Source: an uncultured bacterium | Lineage (GTDB): Bacteria; Patescibacteriota; Gracilibacteria; Absconditabacterales; Absconditicoccaceae | Assembly (NCBI GenBank): GCA_947169045.1 | Contig: CAMVOC010000001.1 | Location: forward strand, 62,001 to 126,000 | Length of the DNA stretch: 64,000 nt | Direction: 5' to 3' | In this document: positions 41,742 through 52,300 of the stretch, one piece after another | How positions within the stretch are numbered: position 1 is the stretch's first letter | Layout of the letters: the number at the start of each line of letters is the position of its first letter | Notes under the pieces: generated by a model | Told to the model about the DNA's origin: nothing | The model's database searches: none | Seen by the model: only the letters and a program-made list of their open reading frames with translations | Position numbers and translations under genes: made by a program

Positions 41742-42278
41742 TTAAAATTCTACTTTTGGAGCCTTCTTAATTTCTTCTTCTCCCTCAAAAAAGGTTTCAG
41801 GTTTATTACCTGGGAAGATAATATTAGCTGGGAACTGTTGAATCAATACATTATATTCTTTAGTTGCAGAGTTGAAGAATCTTCTAGCCGCAGCAATTTT
41901 ATTCTCAATATCACTAAGTTCTGATTGCAATTGTAAAAAATTCTGGTTTGCTTTCAACTCAGGATAACTTTCTGCCAATGCAAAAATGCTCTTCAATGCA
42001 CCACTCAAAGCACCATCCGCTTCAGCTTTTTCTTTTACATTTTTAGCACTAGTAAACTGATTTCTTGCTTCAATAACCTGACGTAAAGTCTCTGACTCAT
42101 GTTTTGAGTATCCTTTCACCGTATTTACAAGATTATCTACAAGATCAAACCTCATTTTCATCTGCACATCGATATCAGAAAGTGCATTTTCTCTAGTAGT
42201 TCTAAGATGTACAATCTTATTGTACAAAGAGATAATCCAAGCTACGATAGCAACAACAATAATTCATAAAATCAACAT
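41742..42278 (-). CDS. lemA: LemA-family membrane protein
   Basis: One TGA as Gly in the N-terminal membrane helix (LILGIIVVAIVAWIISLYNK) sets the start at ATG 42278, giving 178 residues. The LemA pattern follows: MRFDLVDNLVNTVKGYSKHESETLRQVIEARN, LAESYPELKANQNFLQLQSELSDIENKIAAARRFFN, YNVLIQQFPANIIF. LemA proteins have an N-terminal helix and a large helical domain of unknown function. It is the first gene of lemA-htpX. The promoter is at 42338-42365 and the leader has TCAGCTTTTTATTTC. Confidence 0.93.
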
Positions 42279-42337
42279 GGTATAAGAAAGAAAAAGAAAT
42301 AAAAAGCTGACTACCCTCCATCAAGAGGAACAAACTA

Positions 42338-42365
42338 ATACTACCATCTTTGCCACAAAAATCAA
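42338..42365 (-). promoter_or_regulatory. Promoter of lemA-htpX
   Basis: On the minus strand TTGATT (42365-42360), 16-nt spacer, TAGTAT (42343-42338), preceded by TTCTC. Confidence 0.65.
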
Positions 42366-42385
42366 GAGAAAAATATCGAAACAAC

Positions 42386-42414
42386 TTGCAAACAACCACA
42401 AAAATCACTATATT
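42386..42414 (+). promoter_or_regulatory. Promoter of the DUF2207 gene
   Basis: TTGCAA (42386-42391), 17-nt spacer, TATATT (42409-42414). It is divergent from the lemA promoter, with back-to-back -35 boxes 20 nt apart. Confidence 0.6.
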
Positions 42415-42447
42415 CACAAAAAATTTAATCTCTCTGCCGATTAATAA

Positions 42448-44079
42448 ATGAAAAAAATCCTATTCCTACTGCTATCTTTTTCTTTGTCCTTGATAGCCAA
42501 TTACTCTCTTGCCGACCTAGCAGGCTACAATATCAAGGAATACGACGTACAACTCACACTCCAAAAAGAAGGTGCGATGGACGTACACGAGACAATCGTC
42601 GTCAATTTCTCCGAGCCAAGACACGGAATTTATCGTAATATCCCTTTTTACCGTGATTCTCAGCTTTTCACCGATATCACCAATATCCAAGTCCTTAACG
42701 GTGATAACTACACTTCCTACGACGAAGACGAAAACTACAAAATCAGAATCGGAGACACCAACGAAACACTCATCTGAGAACATACCTACGACATTACCTA
42801 CACCGTTACCAACGCAGTTACAAAATACGGGGAATGAACCGGAGCATCCTGACGAACAGAGCTCTATCGAAACGTCATTGGAAATGATCGAGAAACCACA
42901 ATTGATAACGTCAAAGTCACCGTAACAATCCCTACAGAATCAGAGTTCTCTCCTGATACATATTACCTTGTATACGGGAAACTAGGAGAAAAGAAATCTG
43001 ATTCCTCCCAATTTGCACCTACAGGCACAGGATCTACCACCTTTCACGGAGCCATCAAAACCCAACTACAAAATCATGAAGGAGTAACCCTAGGAATCAA
43101 ATTTCCAAATGACTATTTTACTTTTCCCGAAGAATATTTTGAAAAACAAACAGAAAGGATCAGACAAGAGGAAAGAGACTCTTTCTTACAACGAATAGAA
43201 AACTTGATACAATGAGTTATCGTAATCATAATATGCATTGGAGCATTTATGTCAGGGCAACATAATAAACCTTACAAATCCAAGTTGCCAGTCACCATTT
43301 ACTATACCCCACCTAAAGATGTAGACGTCACACTAGCAGGTAAAATCTACAATATCCAAGATTCAAGGATTATCACAGCGCTCATCTATTTTTGGATTAC
43401 TCAAGGATATCTCACATTAGAAGCACAAAAAAAATGAGTACTAAGCTCGCAAAAATATTTCTTGCACGCAACAAATAAACCACTAGAACTCGAATATCAC
43501 AAAGAATTATTTAAAATATTATTCCCTTCGTTATCCGTGAATATTCAGAACAGCACCGTTACAAATAAAGTACTTTTGAACGATATTGCCTACAGTAAAA
43601 TCGAAAGATGCGAAAGAGAAATAGAATCCACAAGCAAACAAAGTATATATTTCCAAAAAACAAAGAAAAAATTGTTGTTGATCCCTTATGATGTCACCGA
43701 GTTAAGTGAAAAAGGGAAAGAAATATACGAGGAAATCAGAGGTTTCGAGTATTATCTCACTCATGTAGAAACAGAGCGTATGGCAGCAGAACTTAAACAA
43801 GATCCAGATTATATCGATAAAGTTCTTCCTCGAGCAGTACTTTTCGGTGTAGAAACCAAATTTCTCAAAGCCGTAGAAGAAATAATGAAAACACCGTACG
43901 AACCAAACCGATACACAGGTACAAACGCTTTTTCTATCGGTGCAATTTCTGCGCTTTCTTCATCTATTCAGTCATTTGCAAGACCCCCTGTTAATTCTGG
44001 AGGAACTGGAAGTTCCTGATTCTCTGGAGGAGGAAGCTCCTGAGGAGGAGGATGAGGAGGAGGCGGAGGAAGCCGGTAA
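42448..44079 (+). CDS. DUF2207 membrane protein
   Basis: Eight TGA codons as Gly join four track ORFs into 543 residues. A signal peptide (FLLLSFSLSLIANYSLA) is followed by an extracytoplasmic domain beginning YNIKEYDVQLTLQKEGAMDVHETI, then PRHGIYRNIPF, both characteristic of DUF2207. A membrane helix (VIVIIICIGAFM) precedes a cytoplasmic domain (TVYYTPPKD-like region) and the protein ends in a Gly/Ser-rich tail (SGGGSSGGGGGGGGGSR), of which several glycines are TGA. Such proteins often neighbour lemA, as here. Function unknown. Confidence 0.9.
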
Positions 44080-44103
44080 AGCATTTTTAAAAAAATACTA
44101 TGC

Positions 44104-44730
44104 ATGCTCACATATCTCACACCTTCTCAACCTTTTTCCTACGAAATACCCAAAATCAAAAGAAGCAAATTCATTTGATATCTTTTTCCAATTACTCCCT
44201 GAGCAACACATCCACAAGACCAAATTCAATCTCTCCTCGAAAAGCATAGAAAAACATACTTCGACGCAACTCATCACTGTTATGCATATCGCATCTGAAC
44301 AAGCGTCAATCAAGACCTCTTCTGAAATACCTACATAAACCCTCAATACACCAAAGCAAACGACGACGGAGAACCTACAAACACCGCAGGGAAACCCATA
44401 TTATCCGTTCTCGAAGGGGCTCAATTGCACAACGTACTACTAATCGTTACGAGGTATTTTGGGGGGACGCTCTTAGGAGTAGGAGGCCTCATTCAAGCCT
44501 ACACAGAAACTGCGAAACAAACCATCGCTAACGCGCCACTCATCAACGCAGAAATCACAAAAACACTCGAAATTACCTATGCATACGACAAAACTGCTCA
44601 AATTTCTCACCTCATTTCCAAATATCAGGCAAAAATTCTAGCAGAGGAGCGAGGAGAACAAGTAAAACAAACACTAGAGGTAAACTACGATTTCTATGAA
44701 AAAATAACACAAGAGATATCTTTAATATAA
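44104..44730 (+). CDS. YigZ/IMPACT-family protein
   Basis: Four TGA codons as Gly extend the track ORF upstream to ATG 44104, giving 208 residues. Family blocks: IKRSKFIGYLFPITPG, THHCYAYRIG, NDDGEPTNTAGKPILSVLEG, LLIVTRYFGGTLLGVGGLIQAYTE, all conserved in bacterial YigZ/YvyE. The C-terminal half is the ferredoxin-like DUF1949 part. Its cellular role is unclear; IMPACT proteins in eukaryotes bind ribosome-associated factors. It starts 24 nt after DUF2207 and is probably in the same operon. Confidence 0.9.
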
Positions 44731-44737
44731 AATCCTC

Positions 44738-44766
44738 TTGACTTTTGATATAAAATAATATATAAT
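44738..44766 (+). promoter_or_regulatory. Promoter of a short transcript
   Basis: TTGACT (44738-44743), 17-nt spacer, TATAAT (44761-44766). This is one of the best promoter matches of the window, yet only ~110 nt separate it from a terminator. Confidence 0.75.
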
Positions 44767-44772
44767 GAAGAT

Positions 44773-44881
44773 ATTCATTCAATAAACCTAATAAAAACAA
44801 GTAGAATTAATGAGTGTGTATTCATTATTCATTTTATTTGCCTCCTTAAAAGCCCAAAGTGTATCTTTGGGCTATTTTTAA
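44773..44881 (+). ncRNA. Candidate small RNA (or tiny leader peptide)
   Basis: A strong promoter at 44738 and a strong terminator at 44851 bracket about 110 nt without a normal gene. The only ORF is 44810-44878, MSVYSLFILFASLKAQSVSLGYF, whose end runs through the terminator hairpin, so it is doubtful. Sequence motifs in the RNA: AATAAACCTAATAAAAACAA and TTCATTATTCATTTT. No known RNA family is recognised. Existence rests on promoter and terminator alone. Confidence 0.5.
44851..44881 (+). terminator. Terminator of the short transcript
   Basis: AGCCCAAAG-TGTAT-CTTTGGGCT followed by ATTTTT. Being palindromic it may also serve the opposite strand, where the 44910 gene ends. Confidence 0.88.
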
Positions 44882-44909
44882 TAGTTGAAAATATGTGGAA
44901 TCAGTCGCA

Positions 44910-45377
44910 CTACACAAACAAGTGCTCTACCATAGCTCTTACTTCATCCGGAGAGGTAGCAACAACATAAGTTACACCGATTTTATCCATAAATAACGTC
45001 AAAATTCTCGTACTCGTATTAATCGTTACTTCCACACTATCATCATTACGATCTTTCATTTTTTGCACAAATCCATGAAAGGAACCATCTGCTAACATCG
45101 CAAGTAATCCCGTCAAAATTCCCTTAACCACGAGGCTCTGAGCATTAACCATTCCCTCGAGAGCCTGATCAGCAGTTCCCATCGTTAAATTCAGCTTTAC
45201 TCCTGTTTGAGCATCAAAATTCAAAATCATCTTAATCACTCCCTTCGCCTTCTCCATAAATCCCGTCAATTGTTTCATATAACCTTTGATATTATCATGA
45301 GCTCCTTCATTCACCGCATCTATTAAAAAGTGAACCAATTCATCATCAGTCGGCATTTGAACTAATTTTTCTGGCAT
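44910..45377 (-). CDS. Hypothetical soluble protein
   Basis: The stop is TAG 44910. I take ATG 45377 (MPEKLVQMPTDDE) as start, 155 residues; the track start (45452) adds an improbable hydrophobic stretch. The sequence is helical N-terminally (HFLIDAVNEGAHDNIKGYMKQLTGFM) and beta-like later (SVEVTINTSTRILTLFMDKIGVTYVVA). No signal peptide or membrane segment. The leader carries GTCTGATTTTTATTTC, a variant of the recurring leader motif. No family recognised, no in-frame TGA. Confidence 0.75.
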   Translation of the reverse strand: MPEKLVQMPTDDELVHFLIDAVNEGAHDNIKGYMKQLTGFMEKAKGVIKMILNFDAQTGVKLNLTMGTADQALEGMVNAQSLVVKGILTGLLAMLADGSFHGFVQKMKDRNDDSVEVTINTSTRILTLFMDKIGVTYVVATSPDEVRAMVEHLFV

Positions 45378-45472
45378 TTCATCAGTATAAAAAGAAATAA
45401 AAATCAGACAAATTTCACCATTTCTACTGTAATTGTATATATTCCAACGCAAAAAATCAAATATTCTTCATA

Positions 45473-45502
45473 AAAAAACGACTTCCAAGGCTTCGGAAGT
45501 CG
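45473..45502 (-). terminator. Terminator of adk
   Basis: On the minus strand CGACTTCC-GAAGCCTT-GGAAGTCG followed by seven T's, 13 nt after the adk stop. Confidence 0.9.
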
Positions 45503-45514
45503 ATATCGAAATAC

Positions 45515-46132
45515 TTATTGAGCAAGCATACCAGTCAATTGAGATTCAAGCTGAGACCAAACTTCTTCTCTCTTGGTATCTGCCAATGCATCTAAACGAA
45601 TAAAATTTGCATGCGAAGCATAATGATCAATCACTGGATCCGTCTCCTGATGAAAAGTTGCCAATCTAATTGCAAAGGTTTCTGGAATATCATCTGCGCG
45701 AGGTTCCTGACCAAGAGCTTTCATTTCGGCAATCCTTGCTTCCATCCTTCCCTTGAGAATCTCATCATCAACACGAAGAAATACAGGAATTAATACTTCA
45801 AATCCATTTTGTTTCAAAAGCTCTTCAAAAATCGAAATCTGAGCTTGATTACGAGGGAATCCATCAAAAATAACTTTTTCTCCTCCTGAAACAGCAATTT
45901 CATCAGCCAAAAGCTGACTTACCAAGGCATTAGACACCAATTTCCCTGAATCCATAGTAAGAATCGCTTCTTTTTGAGCTTCAGTTAAGGATTCTGCAGG
46001 CTTCTTTTTTAATCCACGCAAGATATCACCAGTCGAAAGCTGAATAAAATTAAATGTATCCATGATGAATTTTGCTTGAGTCCCTTTACCACTACCAGGA
46101 GCTCCAAGCATAAGGATAGCTATTTTTGCCAT
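45515..46132 (-). CDS. adk: Adenylate kinase
   Basis: Interconverts ATP + AMP and 2 ADP. Start ATG 46132 (MAKIAILMLGAPGSGKGTQ) gives 205 residues. Motifs: P-loop GAPGSGKGTQAKF, LSTGDILRG, VIFDGFPRNQAQ, GRMEARIAEM. The LID is short, without the four Cys of zinc-binding forms. The track start (46159) adds nine residues with no support. It contains no in-frame TGA. Terminator at 45473. Confidence 0.95.
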   Translation of the reverse strand: MAKIAILMLGAPGSGKGTQAKFIMDTFNFIQLSTGDILRGLKKKPAESLTEAQKEAILTMDSGKLVSNALVSQLLADEIAVSGGEKVIFDGFPRNQAQISIFEELLKQNGFEVLIPVFLRVDDEILKGRMEARIAEMKALGQEPRADDIPETFAIRLATFHQETDPVIDHYASHANFIRLDALADTKREEVWSQLESQLTGMLAQ

Positions 46133-46260
46133 AATATCCCTCTTCAAAAAATAAAACAATCACAATTTTGTTAACGTCCACAGTCATATGATTCTCCCCA
46201 CAAAAATCAATAATTTTTTCAATGATTGTCAAGAAAAAAGCAAAAGAAAAGTCTGATTTT

Positions 46261-46289
46261 TTGTCTTTTTTCCCTTTTTCAAGTATAAT
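46261..46289 (+). promoter_or_regulatory. Promoter of the sortase gene
   Basis: TTGTCT (46261-46266), 17-nt spacer, TATAAT (46284-46289). The start codon is about 79 nt downstream. Confidence 0.55.
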
Positions 46290-46367
46290 AGAATACGGCT
46301 CTATGCAATGAAATAACACATCGCAAATACAGAGCATATCATCATTTATTTAATAAGTAACCGCTTA

Positions 46368-47222
46368 ATGTATACCCTTTCCGACCTTGAAATCCAAATC
46401 GAATACGAAGCTAAAAAAAAACAAGCTTCCCCAATCATTAAATTTCTAAAAGAGGCGAGACTCTTTCTTTCGATTTTCGCCGTTACCTTTGTGGGAATGT
46501 ATCTAGTGACCAATGCTCAATTAGTCTCCGATAAAATCGAGGATCAAATCAACCCTCATCAAGTACAAACATTCTCAGAGCAAGAAAGTCAAATCAAAGT
46601 AAAACCAAGCATCGCACAAAATGCAAAAGCCTATCAAGAAAAACAACAACAGTTAAATCAACTCATCACTACCTACGGAGAAGTCACCACCATAGAAAAA
46701 GAAATCGTTCCTGATACAGATCAAATCCTCACAAAACAATTAAATTCTTATCCTCTCACCTTCAATCTTCTCCCTCCAATCAATAGAATTATCATTCCAA
46801 GTATCGGAGTTGATACCCCCATCGTCCAGAGACAAGCGAAAAGTCATGATGCATTTGTAAACGGAGACTTCAGTGATGAATTAGAAAATGGAGTAGTAAA
46901 ATATCCAACATCTCCAGCTCCAGGGGAAAAGGGAAATCTCTTCCTCTTCGGACACACCTCACAAGAATATCGAAAGCATAACAAATATGGTACAGTATTT
47001 CGCAACATCCCAAAACTCAAACCAGGAGATGAAATTCAAATCGTACGAGAAGGAAATTTATATACCTACAAAGTCGTAACAACAGAAATCGTCAGTCCAA
47101 AAAAGGTAGGAGACACCTACCTCAAATATGCAAATCTCGATAAAGAATATCTCACGTTAATGTGATGTTATCCTATCGGAAGAGCCGACAAAAGAATGCT
47201 AGTATTCGCCGAAAGAGTATAA
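46368..47222 (+). CDS. Sortase-family transpeptidase
   Basis: One TGA as Gly extends the track ORF to TAA 47222, giving 284 residues. An N-terminal membrane helix (FLSIFAVTFVGMYLVTN) and a Gln/Lys-rich stalk precede the catalytic domain. Catalytic triad: His in LFLFGHTSQEY, Cys in LTLMGCYPIG (TGA at the Gly before Cys), Arg in DKRMLVFAE. The usual signature is TLxTC; here Gly replaces Thr. Sortases attach surface proteins to the envelope. I find no LPXTG substrate nearby; the Cys-rich exported protein lies convergently downstream. Confidence 0.9.
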
Positions 47223-47268
47223 AAGAATACAACAAAGCAGAAACAAAAGAGCAGAAAAATATCTACCA

Positions 47269-48309
47269 TTATACTTCAAGTCCTTCATCAATCATCCTAC
47301 AACTTGGATATTGATAACTTCCCTCCAAGGTACCAACGAAGCAACCTCTTAACTGTACTTCACAAGGAGTTGCATTGGTACCTATTTTATGTCTATACGC
47401 TTTTACAAACAATCCATCTTTAACCTCTTCTCCTCGTGGAGTAAGACAATTCATCGCAGGTCTAGTCGTTTGATCCACAACTTCATCGGGAATAGCAAGA
47501 GAATTAGCTCAAGAACCAGAATCTTCAGGCAAAGGAGAAGAAACCACAGGACCTGAAGAAATCTTTGGAAATACAACCACAGAAGACTGCTGAGCAGAAG
47601 ATGATGAAGATGATGAAACAGAAACCTGAGTAAGAGAGTCATCATCTTCCACGCGAGGATCATTATAAACCTCAAATGGCTCTTGAAAATAACGATACTG
47701 AGAATTTAACACGCAAGATTGCAAATCAAACGTCCCTGAAAGTTTTCCATCCCGACAAACTCTTCTTTCAATTTTACAAATATTATAAGTATTTTCATCT
47801 TGTTCATAAGCTAAAACACTTTCCCCATGTTGCAAAGTGTATCCCCAAGGAGTTTGACACGACTTATACGTCGGAATAATCTGGATTCCCAGCTCCTCAT
47901 CTCAAGAATTAGCACGAGGATCTAAAAATAAGAGAGAAAAAGCTGAAGTTCACAATAACATTTCCCTATGAGCCACGAATAACAAGCTTTTACCAAGTTT
48001 TTCTGGATGTTTCTCAGAAGGAGCGCCATGTTCCTGCACTTCAAAAGGAGATAATTGAAAAGTAGTTTCATCGAGACGATACGTTTCACCTTCTGCACTA
48101 TAAAAAACAAACGTTAACGGTGCCATTTCCTCTTCTGAGGAACTATAATGAATCACATCACTATTACTACCTGCACGAATATTAAGCAAAACTACCCCAA
48201 AAAGAGATAAAATCGCCACATAAATCATCCATCTCATTTTTACAGAAAAGAGAAGAAATGCATGATATTTTCTGAGATGAAAGGTTGTTGCCGCCAATTT
48301 TTTACGCAT
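47269..48309 (-). CDS. Exported protein with two Cys-rich repeat domains
   Basis: Three TGA codons as Gly merge the ORFs at 47950, 47509 and 47269 into 346 residues. A membrane/signal segment (MIYVAILSLFGVVLLNI) lies near residue 28; the start may be 48237 (MRWMIYVAI). Two domains of about 50 residues repeat: SCQTPWGYTLQHGESVLAYE...C...C...SC and NCLTPRGEEVKDGLFVKAYR...C...C...SC, each with four Cys. A Ser-rich linker (VSVSSSSSSSAQQSSVVV) joins them. A surface or secreted adhesive role is plausible, not shown. No sorting signal is seen. It faces the sortase gene. Confidence 0.75.
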
Positions 48310-48381
48310 ATGTTAAATCATTCAAAAAAATTAAAACTCTCTTGAGTATACTGCAAAAGTTCATAAAAAGCAAATTTTCTC

Positions 48382-48409
48382 TTGCAATTTCAAGGTAAAA
48401 ACCTAGACT
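48382..48409 (+). promoter_or_regulatory. Promoter of tsf
   Basis: TTGCAA (48382-48387), 16-nt spacer, TAGACT (48404-48409), 40 nt before the ATG. Confidence 0.6.
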
Positions 48410-48448
48410 AAAAATCAGTATTTTTTATTTTTTTATCAAAAACCCCTA

Positions 48449-49243
48449 ATGAAAATCGATCTTAATCTCATTAAAGACCTTCGCAATACCACTTTCGCAC
48501 CACTTGGAGATTGTAAAGCAGCACTTGAAGCAGCTGGAGGAGACATCCAAAAAGCCATTGAAGTCCTTAGAGAAAAAGGAATAGCAAAAGCAGGTAAAAA
48601 AGCTGAAAGAGAAACCAACGAAGGAATGATTAAAGTTGAAGCTAGAGACGGGAAAACGGTTGGATTGAAGCTCCTTTGTGAGACTGATTTCGTAGTAAAA
48701 AACGAGCATTTCCAGACCCTTTTCCAAAATATTTTCGATAAATTATTCACACTAAACACAGAAGCTCATAGTTTCGAAGAGTTACCTGAAGCAACGCAAG
48801 CAGAAATCACTGGTCTCATTACTGATTTCGTAGGAAAAATCGGAGAAAACGTAAAAATCGGAGAAATCCTTATAACAACCGAAAAAACATACGCATACAA
48901 CCACCCAGGAAACAAAGTTGCATCAGTAATTTATTACTCAGGAGACGAAAAAATAGCAAAAGAACTCGCATTACAAGTAGCTGCAATGAATCCAACATAC
49001 CTTAATTTTGACGAAGTGCCACAAGCTGAAAAAGATACAGCAAAAGCAAAATTCACAGAAGAATTAAAAGCACAAGGAAAACCTGAAAATATGATTGAAC
49101 AAATCGTAGCTGGAAAACTCAACAAAGCATTTGCTGATGATATCCTTCTCGAACAAGAATACATCCGTGATGGAGGGAAAAAAGTAAAAGAATTGATTAC
49201 TGATGGATTCGAAGTGATAAAATTTACAAGATTTGCAATCTAA
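48449..49243 (+). CDS. tsf: Elongation factor Ts
   Basis: EF-Ts recycles EF-Tu by GDP release. The 264-residue product has the N-terminal UBA-like part (LIKDLRNTTFAPLGDCKAALEAAGGDIQKAIEVLREKG) and the core motif LLCETDFVVKNEHF, then GNKVASVIYYSGDEKIAKELALQVAAMNP. It is separated from rpsB, the usual partner, by 34 kb. No in-frame TGA. Own promoter and terminator. Confidence 0.95.
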   Translation: MKIDLNLIKDLRNTTFAPLGDCKAALEAAGGDIQKAIEVLREKGIAKAGKKAERETNEGMIKVEARDGKTVGLKLLCETDFVVKNEHFQTLFQNIFDKLFTLNTEAHSFEELPEATQAEITGLITDFVGKIGENVKIGEILITTEKTYAYNHPGNKVASVIYYSGDEKIAKELALQVAAMNPTYLNFDEVPQAEKDTAKAKFTEELKAQGKPENMIEQIVAGKLNKAFADDILLEQEYIRDGGKKVKELITDGFEVIKFTRFAI

Positions 49244-49247
49244 TCCC

Positions 49248-49299
49248 AAAAGGCTGATCAACGCCTTTTCTCCAGCGACAACCATCGTTGGAGTTTTTT
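49248..49299 (+). terminator. Terminator of tsf
   Basis: The final hairpin is CTCCAGCGA-CAACCA-TCGTTGGAG (49270-49293) with six T's. A second hairpin AAAAGGC...GCCTTTT (49248-49269) lies just before it. Confidence 0.9.
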
Positions 49300-49310
49300 A
49301 TAAATTCCCT

Positions 49311-49338
49311 TTGCATTCCTTACCAGAAAGACTATACT
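49311..49338 (+). promoter_or_regulatory. Promoter of uvrA
   Basis: TTGCAT (49311-49316), 16-nt spacer, TATACT (49333-49338), 31 nt before the ATG. Confidence 0.7.
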
Positions 49339-49369
49339 GACCATTTGAATTTATTTCAGCCTTTTCCTG

Positions 49370-52300
49370 ATGGTAAAAAAAACAACAAAATCGCCTCTCC
49401 CTGAGAACCTAAATCTCCTGGATCAATCAGACAAAATCATCTTCCAAGGAGTCAAAAGTAACAACCTCAAAAACATCGATATAGAACTTCCCAAAAATCA
49501 AATCATCACCATCACTTGAGTCTCTGGAAGTGGGAAATCTTCACTTGCATTCGATACCATCTACAAAGAAGGACAGTTTCGTTATATTGAAAGTTTATCT
49601 TCATATTTACGCCAATTTTTTAATCTCGGAGAGCGTCCAGATATCGAATATTGTTCAGGACTTTCTCCTGCGATAGCCATAGAACAGAATAAAAAAGGCT
49701 GAAATTCGAGAAGTACAGTAGGAACGCTCACGGAAATCGACGACTACATCCGTCTCCTATTTGCGAAAGTAGGGGATTGCTACTGTTATAATTGCGGGAA
49801 TCCCATCAAACCACAAACCGTCGAACAAATCATTCACAACATTTCCCAGCAATATCTCGGACAAAAAATCTTCTTGCTCAAAGAAATCGGCGAAATCAAA
49901 ATCAAAGAAGATTTAGCAAGATTCGTGAAGCAAAATAAGATAAAAGTAGAAAAAGGCTGAGGTTTCACAAGGTATTTATTAACCCCATCCAAAGAAACCT
50001 CAAATCCAGGAGAGCAATCAGAACCCATCGAATATTTCTACCTCGAAGAGCCTTCAGTTCCCGACAACTATTTCCCTATTAAAATCTACGGAATCTACGA
50101 CCGTATCACTCTCGAAGAGCAAAAACTTCCTAGACTCAAAGAAGACCTTATCAAAATCCTTGCAGAAAGTCCAAAATTTGGAATACGAGTCGATACTCCC
50201 ATCTCCAACATATCAGAATCCTCAAACTCAAATGCCGCAAACGTCGAATTAACTGGCACTTCCAATATTGAAATCAATCCAAAAAAAAGAAAGAAAAAGC
50301 AGACTACCTCCTCAGAAAAAGAAAACAACGCATCAACAGAACATCAAAGAGCTCCACACAACAGCGTTCAACGATTTACAGACAAAATGTTCTGTCCGAA
50401 CTGCAATATCACTTATCCTGAATTTACTACACAACACTTTTCCCAAAACCGCCAAGAAGGAGCCTGCCCTCATTGTCATGGATTAGGGGAAGTTCTCTCC
50501 GTAGATTTTGATAAAATCTTAGACATAAAATCACCCCTTGAATCAGCAATCTTACCTTGGAGAGACTCCAATTATGGACAAGAAATTATCAGAAAACTCT
50601 GCGAAAAATATTCTATCGACCCAACGAAAGTCCGAGAAAAACAACCCGAACGATTTTTACATATTTTAATGTATGGAGACAACGAATTACTCCGCCTCCA
50701 TTCTGCAGGAAAACGAGTCAATATCAAATATCAAGGAATGGAAGAAATCATCAAAGAGCAATACGCAAAAGGAGTACTTACCGTAGATTTTCAATCAATG
50801 CTCGAAATGAAATCTTGTCCTGCATGTTTTTGATCTAGGCTAAAAAAAGAAAGTCTACACGTATTTCTCACGATTCCAGAATCAAAAATAGGGAAAGACG
50901 CCTCAATAATACACCAATGAGAAAAAAAGTTTTTTACGGAGCTTCCCGACCTTCCTTTTGCTCATCCACTCAACGACGGTAATATCAAAATCAATATCCG
51001 AGACCTCCAAAAGATTCAGCTTTCTGAACTGCTAAAAATCATCGAATTATTTACAAAGCACACATCTCAACCACAGATTCTCATTCAACGTATCACAAAA
51101 CCGCTCGTCGATAGGATTACCACGATTCAAGAGCTAGGATTAGGGTATTTAATGACGATTAGGCAAATTGATACACTCTCAGGAGGAGAAATTCAAAGGT
51201 TAAGACTGGCAAAACAGCTAGGAAACAAGCTTACAGGAATCGTTTACGTACTAGACGAGCCAACCATCGGACTTGATATCGACGAAATCGAGAAAGCCGT
51301 CAAAGCCATCAAACAGCTCAAAGCAATGGGAAACACCATTATCGTCGTAGAGCACAATGAAGAATTTATCCAAGCCTCCGATCGAGTCGTAGAAATCGGT
51401 CCCGAAGCAGGGGATTTTTGAGGAGAAGTCGTTTTCAATGGACCATATCAGGATTTTTTAGCTTCTGATGCCTTAACTGCGAAATATCTCAGAGGAGAAA
51501 AAGAGATCAAAGTCGTTTTCAATCACAAGCCTTCCAACCACAAAATTCACATTCACGGAGCGTCAAAATACAATCTCAAACACATCAATGTAGAATTCAA
51601 CCTATGAAGTTTTACCATCATTACTGGAAAATCAGGAGCAGGGAAAACAACGCTGATGTATTCCACGTTATTCCGCTTCCTCAACGATAAACAAAAATTC
51701 GTGCAATCCTACATCCGCCTCCAGATGCTCAAAAAAGGGTTATCGCGAGAAGAAATCCTTTCAGCGCCCGTAATGAGAGCAGAGGAGTACCATCATTTCG
51801 AGAATTTAGCGTTACAAGAATTTTACAAAGATTTAGCTGTAGATAAAATTTATGGACACGAAGAAATCAGCAATACCATCTACGTAGATCAGACTTCAAT
51901 AGGGAAAACCCCTCGTTCTTGTCCTGCGACATTTATTAATGTATTTGATAAAATTAGAAAACTCTATGCAGGGACAACCGAGGCAAAATATTACGGATTT
52001 ACCGAAAGTTACTTCAGTTTCAATTCCGACAAAGGAGCATGTCCTGCCTGTGATGGATACGGATATAAAAAAATAGAACTCCAATTCTTACCTGATACAT
52101 ACGTCCCTTGTGAACTTTGCCATGGAAAAAGATACCGCCCAGAAATTCTAGCCATCAAACGAAGAGGGAAAACCATTGCCGAAGTGCTAGAAATGTATAT
52201 TTCTGACGCTTTAGAGCATTTTCACGAGCTCGATCATATTACCGACGAACTCCAGTTAGTCTGTGATATTTGATTAGGATATCTTAAAATGGGACAATCT

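Noticed and set aside
44810-44878. 22-residue ORF inside the short transcript
   Set aside because: It runs through the terminator hairpin and has no initiation signal; kept only as an alternative within the small RNA entry.
49517-49519. Selenocysteine or ordinary stop reading of in-frame TGA
   Set aside because: TGA sits at conserved glycines in dozens of unrelated genes and no SECIS elements are seen; glycine decoding explains all cases.
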